The notes below the pieces were generated by a model. The model saw only the letters and a program-made list of their open reading frames with translations, searched no databases and was not told where the DNA came from. This document shows, piece after piece, positions 1 to 4,867 of a DNA stretch of 5,843 nucleotides. Origin of the DNA: Bacteroidota bacterium (lineage in GTDB: Bacteria > Bacteroidota > Bacteroidia > Bacteroidales > VadinHA17); contig DAOWNN010000152.1 in NCBI GenBank assembly GCA_030642585.1, positions 1 to 5,843 of the forward strand. Reading direction: 5' to 3'. Position 1 is the stretch's first letter. Each line of letters begins with the position of its first letter. Made by a program: the position numbers and the translations under genes.

Positions 1-872
1 AGGTCCAGTTCAATTTCGCAGTTAATCTCAACTTCATCTGAGTATTCCAATAAAAGTTTGAGTTCCTGAATACCTTCCTGCCCCATTGCAGATACAGAGA
101 GCAAGTCTGAAAGCATTTGTAGTTTCTCGCTGGAATTTCCCTGAAAGGATAATACCGGCTTAAGCTTTTCTATGGCAGTTTCAGAGATTCCTTTTTCCCT
201 GAGTTCTTTACACACTCCATCAAGCCCAATTCTTTCAATCTTATCTATTGCCATGGTTATGGCAATCATTTTATCGCCATGACCAAGCACTTCACTCAAA
301 GCTGCAAGCACCTTCCGGTTATTAATTTTTACCTGTATTTTCATCCCGAGCTTTGTAAAAATCTCATCAATAATCTGAATGAGCTCAAGCTCAGAAAGGA
401 GCGATTTGCTTCCTATAACATCAACATCGCATTGATAAAATTCACGATATCTACCTTTTTGAGGTCTGTCTGCTCTCCAAACCGGTTGAATCTGGAATCT
501 CTTGAAGGGAAAGCCAATTTCATTCTGATGCTGCACAACAAATCTTGCAAAAGGAACTGTTAAATCATACTTTAAACCCTTCTCTGATATTAATCCTGAT
601 ATTTTTGAAGAACCTTCCTCAAGCAGGTCTTTCCCTCCAACTTTACTCAGGAAATCTCCGGAATTCAGTATCCTGAAAAGCAATTTATCCCCTTCCTCTC
701 CATATTTCCCTAAAAGAGTGGATAAATTCTCCATGGCAGGAGTCTCAAGTGGCAGGTAGCCATATTTCTTAAATACCTCTCTGACAAGAGAGAAAATGAA
801 ATTTCTCCTGACCATTTCAGCCGGGCCAAAATCTCTGGTTCCCTTAGGGATGGATGGTTTTTGTGAAGCCAT
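1..872 (-). CDS. hisS: Histidyl-tRNA synthetase (HisRS), N-terminal 290 codons, 3' end outside window
   Basis: Class II aminoacyl-tRNA synthetase that charges tRNA-His with histidine in the cytoplasm, using ATP. Read on the minus strand from ATG at 870-872, it opens with an IPKGTRDFGP segment (residues 8-17), the usual HisRS N-terminus. Class II motif 1 lies around residues 37-50 (YGYLPLETPAMEN). The LKYDLTVPFARFV block is at 100-112. Motif 2 (KRFQIQPVWRADRPQKGRYREF, then YQCDVDVIG) spans about 124-154 and contains the ATP/histidine-contacting arginines and glutamates. The frame is open to the left edge. Family members are roughly 420-460 residues, so about a third is missing, including the expected LARGLxYYTG motif, motif 3 and the anticodon-binding domain. 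The start follows a 59-bp gap after the DUF4870 gene and has no Shine-Dalgarno. Identification is firm; nothing visible suggests damage. Confidence 0.97.
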   Translation of the reverse strand, partial: MASQKPSIPKGTRDFGPAEMVRRNFIFSLVREVFKKYGYLPLETPAMENLSTLLGKYGEEGDKLLFRILNSGDFLSKVGGKDLLEEGSSKISGLISEKGLKYDLTVPFARFVVQHQNEIGFPFKRFQIQPVWRADRPQKGRYREFYQCDVDVIGSKSLLSELELIQIIDEIFTKLGMKIQVKINNRKVLAALSEVLGHGDKMIAITMAIDKIERIGLDGVCKELREKGISETAIEKLKPVLSFQGNSSEKLQMLSDLLSVSAMGQEGIQELKLLLEYSDEVEINCEIELD

Positions 873-905
873 TTAGATTTATAAAATTTTACATTGCAGG
901 AATCA

Positions 906-913
906 CAAAGATA
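906..913 (-). promoter_or_regulatory. Putative Bacteroidota -7 promoter element for hisS
   Basis: The minus strand reads TATCTTTG here, an exact match to the Bacteroidota sigma-ABfr -7 consensus TAnnTTTG. It sits in the 59-bp gap upstream of hisS and would place the transcript start about 25-30 bases before the ATG. No TTG/TTTG element is seen at the expected 17-23 bp upstream, where the DUF4870 coding sequence ends, so the match may be fortuitous. It would let hisS be transcribed independently of the gene before it. Confidence 0.35.
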
Positions 914-931
914 GAAAGATTCAGGTTTATA

Positions 932-1285
932 TTAGCGAATAAGCTTTATTGCAAGGGGATAACGATACTTTTCTCCTCTCCCGGCATGAACGGCAGCAAT
1001 AATCACAAGAATTAGATTAATAAGTGCCAAAGCAATAAGCATAGGTATTCCTATGACAATAAAAACTAGTGGGATGCATAAAGCCTGATAAATAAATATT
1101 GATATCTGGAAATTCAAGGCCTCTTTCCCCTGATCATCAACCAGTGGATATTCATCCTTTTTTATTGCCCAAATAATTAAAGGACCAACAATAGAACCAA
1201 AAGGAAGAAAAACAGCCAAAGCTGCCAGGTGACAGGCCAGGGCCCAATTTTTTTCATCACTGCTGTATTCTCCAATTTTTTCCAT
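932..1285 (-). CDS. DUF4870 family small membrane protein
   Basis: A 117-residue inner-membrane protein of the DUF4870 (Tic20-like) family; its biochemical role is not known. The N-terminus is short and hydrophilic with the SSDEKNWALACHLAAL start typical of the family. A hydrophobic segment lies at about 14-40 and is followed by the signature block GPLIIWAIKKDEYPLVDDQG (34-53) and GKEALNFQIS (53-62). Two more hydrophobic stretches lie at about 62-80 and 80-99. The basic tail, GEKYRYPLAIKLI (104-116), is also characteristic. The length is normal for the family and the gene looks complete. It lies 59 bp upstream of hisS and 60 bp downstream of the secreted-protein pair, all on the minus strand, so co-transcription is possible. 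No exact promoter element or Shine-Dalgarno was found before its ATG (1283-1285). Confidence 0.9.
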   Translation of the reverse strand: MEKIGEYSSDEKNWALACHLAALAVFLPFGSIVGPLIIWAIKKDEYPLVDDQGKEALNFQISIFIYQALCIPLVFIVIGIPMLIALALINLILVIIAAVHAGRGEKYRYPLAIKLIR

Positions 1286-1345
1286 ATTAATATTGTTAGA
1301 AATTCAAATAGCCACACCAGGAAGCCACAGGAATTAAAGTTATAA

Positions 1346-2191
1346 TTATCTGTTTATTCTCTTAAAATCAGAATATAAAAAGCCGACCGGTTTTTTTTCA
1401 GAAATCTTATGCTTATTGAAGTAAACCATATTTGCATCACTGAGTCCGAATATCATCTTAAAACAACGGCCTGAGCGTTGTTTTTCTTCAGGCCCCACAA
1501 AATGTAAGAAATAAATATCATCTGCTCCCTGTAAAACAATTTCAGACAAAGCATCGGCAGAAACTATTTCTACATCATATTTATAATATTCTTTTATGGC
1601 TTTCAATGACCTTAATTTGGGCTGAAGGTTCCCTTCATAAATCAGTAACTTTTTTACTTTTATCTGTGAGGCAAAATCGTTATAATAGCTCAGGTATTTC
1701 ATAGAAGAGATGCTTCCTTTCTCTTTTAATTCCATAGCCCGGTTTTGAAAAAAACGTACAATAACACCAAGTTTGAAACCATAATTTTCCTCATCCCCTT
1801 CAAAGTAAGATAAAGGCAGTGAGGCCATTTCAGGTAATTCTGATAAGGATGTATGTTTTGCTCCAAGCAGTAAATTCAGAAAGTTATAATGAATATTTTT
1901 CTTATCTTTTTCATAATGCGACTGTGTAAGGAGAAGAAAAGAATAGGTGCTGTCTGACATTTTCTCTTTAAACTCATCATTGTTAATAAAATCATAGGGG
2001 GTCAAATTCCAGTACTTCTCAAAAGCATCTTTTATTTCATCATTATAGGCAGAGAACATACCAGACTCAAGAACTACAAGAGTTTTAGAATTAAAAAATG
2101 CATCAATCTCCGACCGGGTTGGTAATACTGATTGGGAAAAAAGAGGCGGGACTAAAATGATAAAACAAATGTATGCTGCTATTCTTTTCAT
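1346..2191 (-). CDS. Secreted protein of unknown function
   Basis: This 281-residue protein is not assigned to a characterised family. From ATG at 2189-2191 it begins with a textbook signal peptide: basic MKR, a hydrophobic core (residues 4-17, AAYICFIILVPPL) and a cleavage region L-F-S-Q-S at 17-21, common in Bacteroidota exported proteins. No cysteine follows in lipoprotein position, so periplasmic or extracellular export is inferred. The mature part is a mixed alpha/beta soluble sequence. An LESGMFSAYNDEIKDAFEKYW segment (about 41-61) with NLTPYDF after it resembles a motif I recall from uncharacterised Bacteroidota proteins, but I cannot name the domain. No catalytic motif is recognised. 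An in-frame ATG 14 codons upstream (2231-2233) would give 295 residues and overlap the preceding gene by 32 bp. I prefer 2191 because it puts the signal peptide at the N-terminus and leaves a 10-bp gap. Likely second gene of an operon with the 2202-2903 gene. Confidence 0.8.
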   Translation of the reverse strand: MKRIAAYICFIILVPPLFSQSVLPTRSEIDAFFNSKTLVVLESGMFSAYNDEIKDAFEKYWNLTPYDFINNDEFKEKMSDSTYSFLLLTQSHYEKDKKNIHYNFLNLLLGAKHTSLSELPEMASLPLSYFEGDEENYGFKLGVIVRFFQNRAMELKEKGSISSMKYLSYYNDFASQIKVKKLLIYEGNLQPKLRSLKAIKEYYKYDVEIVSADALSEIVLQGADDIYFLHFVGPEEKQRSGRCFKMIFGLSDANMVYFNKHKISEKKPVGFLYSDFKRINR

Positions 2192-2201
2192 ACTTGAAAA
2201 A

Positions 2202-2903
2202 TTATTTGTTGAAATAAATTGGATTTCTCTCATTAAATCTCCTTATGTACAGAAACTTTAACTGTTTCTTTTTCTTTGAACTAAGGACAATATACTCATC
2301 ATATAATTCCGGGTCCCGCATTAATGCAATTTGAATATTTTGAACATTATAATCCATAACCTTTCCTGTCTCAAAGTCTAAAATGAACTGCTTCATTTCA
2401 GTTCGCTTATAAGTTGTTGCCTGCATTGGATTATAGTAAGAGTTATAATAATTGTAATAATTATAATTGTTATAATAGGGGTTATGGTATGGATCCATAT
2501 ATCTGGTATCCATGGTTGTCACAGCCCCCACGAAATGACATATTCCTCCAACAATGGTAACCCTGATAAAATTTTCATCCAGTCTGATATATAATACTCC
2601 ATTTCTGGAATAACCCCATATGTTCTCAAGACTTATTTCTTCCCGGGCAGAATTTTCGTCAAAGTAATATATTTTCTCATTGTTTAATACTTTATCGAAA
2701 AATACAGGATCATGGTAATCAGCATTGGTCAGGATCTTATATTTTCTAATGGGATCATTTTCCAGCACCTGCTCGAAATTAAGAAAAATGCCTTCATTAA
2801 ACCTAAACTCATGGGTATACTTAACTTTGTCCTGTTGCTCAGACTGTGAAAACAAAACTGTTCCGAGATTAAATATGAATACAAACAGGAATAAAGTTTT
2901 CAT
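2202..2903 (-). CDS. Secreted protein of unknown function with Tyr/Asn-rich tract
   Basis: A 233-residue protein, probably exported: MKTLFLFVFIFNLGTVLFSQ (1-20) is a clear signal peptide with an L-F-S-Q cleavage region. The mature domain starts with a segment around 36-56 (NEGIFLNFEQVLENDPI) that resembles, from memory, a motif found in uncharacterised Bacteroidota secreted proteins (EGIYLxFxxFxxNxPI-like), followed by an IWGYSRNGVLYIRL strand pair at 95-108. I cannot assign a function. Between residues 135 and 158 lies a low-complexity tract with 11 Tyr and 7 Asn in 24 positions. After it the sequence returns to ordinary composition (EMKQFILDFETGKVMDY, 169-185) with a lysine run at 210-213. 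The gene is first in a probable two-gene operon: the next minus-strand start is 10 bp beyond its TAA. A good Bacteroidota promoter lies about 60 bp upstream. The ATG at 2901-2903 has only A-rich sequence before it and no Shine-Dalgarno. Confidence 0.8.
   Translation of the reverse strand: MKTLFLFVFIFNLGTVLFSQSEQQDKVKYTHEFRFNEGIFLNFEQVLENDPIRKYKILTNADYHDPVFFDKVLNNEKIYYFDENSAREEISLENIWGYSRNGVLYIRLDENFIRVTIVGGICHFVGAVTTMDTRYMDPYHNPYYNNYNYYNYYNSYYNPMQATTYKRTEMKQFILDFETGKVMDYNVQNIQIALMRDPELYDEYIVLSSKKKKQLKFLYIRRFNERNPIYFNK
2239..2244 (-). promoter_or_regulatory. AAGGAG Shine-Dalgarno-like site before the alternative upstream start
   Basis: The minus strand reads AAGGAG, then five bases, then the in-frame ATG at 2231-2233 that would extend the secreted protein by 14 residues. 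The hexamer is a perfect Shine-Dalgarno by sequence. It is also formed by consecutive codons (ATA AGG AGA, Ile-Arg-Arg) of the upstream gene, and no other start in this window has such a site. It therefore bears on the start choice but may be a coincidence. Confidence 0.3.
2430..2501 (-). repeat. Low-complexity TAT/AAT codon tract encoding a Tyr/Asn-rich segment
   Basis: These 72 bases encode residues 135-158 of the secreted protein and consist mostly of Tyr (TAT/TAC) and Asn (AAT/AAC) codons in imperfect YYN, YN and YYNxYYN units (Y-N-N-Y-N-Y-Y-N-Y-Y-N-S-Y-Y-N). The DNA is correspondingly a near-repeat of TTATAATAATTG-like words. It is a coding microsatellite-like stretch, not a mobile repeat, and could vary in length by replication slippage. 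Confidence 0.75.
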
Positions 2904-2961
2904 CTGTTTATAATTAACTTTTTATAGGCAGATTCATGCCTGAATAATGCTTCTAAGTAAA

Positions 2962-2994
2962 CAAATTTAGTAATAATTGAGTTCAAATAACAAA
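2962..2994 (-). promoter_or_regulatory. Putative Bacteroidota promoter for the secreted-protein operon
   Basis: On the minus strand TTTG (2991-2994) is followed after 21 bp by TAAATTTG (2962-2969). This fits the Bacteroidota housekeeping promoter pattern, TTTG/TTG at -33 and TAnnTTTG at -7 with a spacer of about 17-23 bp. The transcript would start near 2955 and leave about 50 bases before the ATG at 2903. It is the best two-part promoter match in the window. A second TTTG at 2984-2987 is too close (14 bp) to be the partner. Confidence 0.55.
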
Positions 2995-3055
2995 TAATCA
3001 CTCCTGTACATTACTGAGATTTATGACTACAAAAAATATGCCTCTTTAAATAGTT

Positions 3056-3063
3056 TAAATTTG
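3056..3063 (+). promoter_or_regulatory. Putative Bacteroidota -7 promoter element for the hybrid kinase-like gene
   Basis: TAAATTTG matches TAnnTTTG exactly and is identical to the -7 box facing the other way at 2962-2969. It would start transcription near 3069, about 55 bases before the ATG at 3124. There is no TTG/TTTG at the right distance upstream (the region is A-rich), so the promoter may be weak or need an activator. It overlaps the right half of a TTTAAA-TAG-TTTAAA repeat (3045-3059). Confidence 0.4.
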
Positions 3064-3123
3064 TTACGCCTATTCCTTTGAACTTTACTATTTTTATGGC
3101 ATTGATAAGTAAAAGAATTGTTC

Positions 3124-4866
3124 ATGGCTGGATATGATAAACTCATCAAAGTTTTATCCTTTGGGTTTTTAAAGCCCGGGAGTAGCCCTGCAAGATTTTC
3201 AGTCGTACAAATTATCCTGGTGCTTTCCCTGCTTGGGTCAATAATTCCAGGAAGTTTAAGTCTATATCAAAAAGATTTTACAATTGCACTTTTCAACCTG
3301 GGCATATTACTTATTCTTTCAGGCACTATTCTATTATATGCTAAGGCGGTGAAAACCCAGTTGTATTTCTTCCTTGTCTTGCTTTTTGGCATGAGTTTGT
3401 TTATCGTCCACTTTCTTTCCTGGGGTGCTATAGCCTGGCATTTATTTCCGGTTTTCAGCCTTGCACCGGTCTTGTTTATTTATATATTGGGCGTAAAACG
3501 CGGCAGCTTGCTCAGTGTCCTCACATTCCTTACACTTCTTATCATTTGCAATCCCCTTGTCCCAATTGCAGGAATTCCCGGAATACTGACAGCACATTTT
3601 TTTGAATTCATAATTTTATACATTTCTGTTTTTATACTCTGCATTACTTTTGAGAACAGGAAAAACCGGATGGCATATCAACTAATTAAAGAAAAGCAGA
3701 AAGCAGAGAGTTCAATACAATTAAGGAAAGAATTCACTTCAAATCTTTCTCATCAAATAAGGACTCCTTTAAATGATCTGCTTGTTTTGAGTAATATTCT
3801 TTCAAGGCTAAAACTTGATCCTGAACAAAAAGACATTACAGATACACTTAAAGCTTCTACAAATAACCTTGTAGATGTTGTTCAAACCATTTCAGAAGTT
3901 TCAAGTTCAAAACCTGGTCACTCACTGCCTGAAAAAATCCATTACAACTTAATTACCACTGTAAAAAGCACACTCGATTTTTACAAGGATAAAAAAATTG
4001 AAGGAATAAGTTTGCATCTAAATAAGATGGAAATACAAGAAGAAAGTGTAATTGGCGACCCCATCATCCTGAAGCAGATATTATTAACCCTAATAGAAAA
4101 TTTCATCAGGAATAAGAGTGAAAAGGCAGATATGAAAATTGAGTTGGATATCACTTCTTTAGAAATAGATAATAAAAGAATTGAATACTTCTTTAAGCTC
4201 CAGGCAAACCAGCACATCTTTTCTTCCCGTACCCAAATACAGAAAATCATTAGTGGAGAAATTGGCCGTGGTGAAACGAAATCTGTCAAGGAAGAGTTCC
4301 AGGTTCTTAATTATTCTCTTGGTCAAAAATTAGTTGCTTCACTGGAGGGGGAATTGAAAGCGGATATGAATACAGAATCCTCCTGGTTTATATTCTCCCT
4401 TCCTTTCGGCAAACCTAAAGGAGCTCATTATACAGTTGCATCAGCACCTGAGCTTCCCGGAGGTGAAAAGAAAAAAAGTGAAATCAAATTTAAAGACGTC
4501 AACTTGTTACTTGTTGAAGACAATGAGTTAAATCAAAAAATCTTGTTACTAGGACTTAAAGAATATCTTAGAAATGTCGATCTTGCTGTAAATGGGAAGG
4601 AAGCTCTTGATAAGTTTGGAACTTCCAGATACGACATCATCTTAATGGATATTCAGATGGAAGTTATGGATGGCTTGACTGCCACCCGGAAAATCAGAGA
4701 TATTGAGAAAAGTACAAATACCCATGTTCCAATTATTGCCGTAACAGCCAACGCCTTACTCGGGGATAAAGAGAATTGCATCTCTGCCGGAATGGATGAT
4801 TATATTAGTAAACCCTTTAGGATTGAAGATCTGATTGCAAAAATGAAAGCCCTGGTCCTGAATTAG
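3124..4866 (+). CDS. Membrane hybrid histidine-kinase-like protein with receiver domain; HATPase domain degenerate
   Basis: A 580-residue signalling protein. Six hydrophobic segments (about 27-45, 53-73, 79-98, 103-121, 128-147, 155-176) form an N-terminal membrane sensor of no type I recognise. A short charged linker leads to a HisKA dimerisation domain at about 200-262 with H-box FTSNLSHQIRTPLN, in which His210 is the phospho-acceptor; the following residue, usually Glu, is Gln211. The HATPase region (about 310-428) keeps the N-box asparagine (Asn326, in LIENFIRN) and a terminal WFIFSLPF strand. The D-x-G-x-G motif is replaced by QANQHI (360-365) and the GxGL motif by VLNY (394-397). After a Lys-rich linker the receiver domain (about 458-578) is complete: Glu465-Asp466, phospho-acceptor Asp509, Thr541 and Lys563, although the MPxMDG proline is Glu513. 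It probably takes part in phosphotransfer without its own ATP-driven kinase activity. ATG at 3124 is preferred to an in-frame TTG at 3118; neither has a Shine-Dalgarno. Its stop is 1 bp from the stop of the converging phosphatase gene. Confidence 0.92.
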   Translation: MAGYDKLIKVLSFGFLKPGSSPARFSVVQIILVLSLLGSIIPGSLSLYQKDFTIALFNLGILLILSGTILLYAKAVKTQLYFFLVLLFGMSLFIVHFLSWGAIAWHLFPVFSLAPVLFIYILGVKRGSLLSVLTFLTLLIICNPLVPIAGIPGILTAHFFEFIILYISVFILCITFENRKNRMAYQLIKEKQKAESSIQLRKEFTSNLSHQIRTPLNDLLVLSNILSRLKLDPEQKDITDTLKASTNNLVDVVQTISEVSSSKPGHSLPEKIHYNLITTVKSTLDFYKDKKIEGISLHLNKMEIQEESVIGDPIILKQILLTLIENFIRNKSEKADMKIELDITSLEIDNKRIEYFFKLQANQHIFSSRTQIQKIISGEIGRGETKSVKEEFQVLNYSLGQKLVASLEGELKADMNTESSWFIFSLPFGKPKGAHYTVASAPELPGGEKKKSEIKFKDVNLLLVEDNELNQKILLLGLKEYLRNVDLAVNGKEALDKFGTSRYDIILMDIQMEVMDGLTATRKIRDIEKSTNTHVPIIAVTANALLGDKENCISAGMDDYISKPFRIEDLIAKMKALVLN

Positions 4867-4867
4867 T

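Noticed and set aside
279..563. Plus-strand open frame of 94 codons
   Set aside because: It lies opposite the conserved hisS catalytic-domain coding sequence and its translation has no domain-like character.
1307..1332. Short direct repeat GCCACACCAGGA / GCCACAGGA between the secreted-protein and DUF4870 genes, considered as a terminator or binding site
   Set aside because: The copies are direct, not inverted, form no stable hairpin and have no T-tract; two short imperfect copies are not enough to call a site.
2725..2913. Plus-strand open frame of 62 codons near the divergent region
   Set aside because: Antisense to the signal peptide and N-terminal half of the secreted-protein gene, with no promoter or recognisable product.
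3981..4289. Minus-strand open frame of 102 codons
   Set aside because: Antisense to the HATPase-like region, whose plus-strand translation aligns to the kinase family on both sides.
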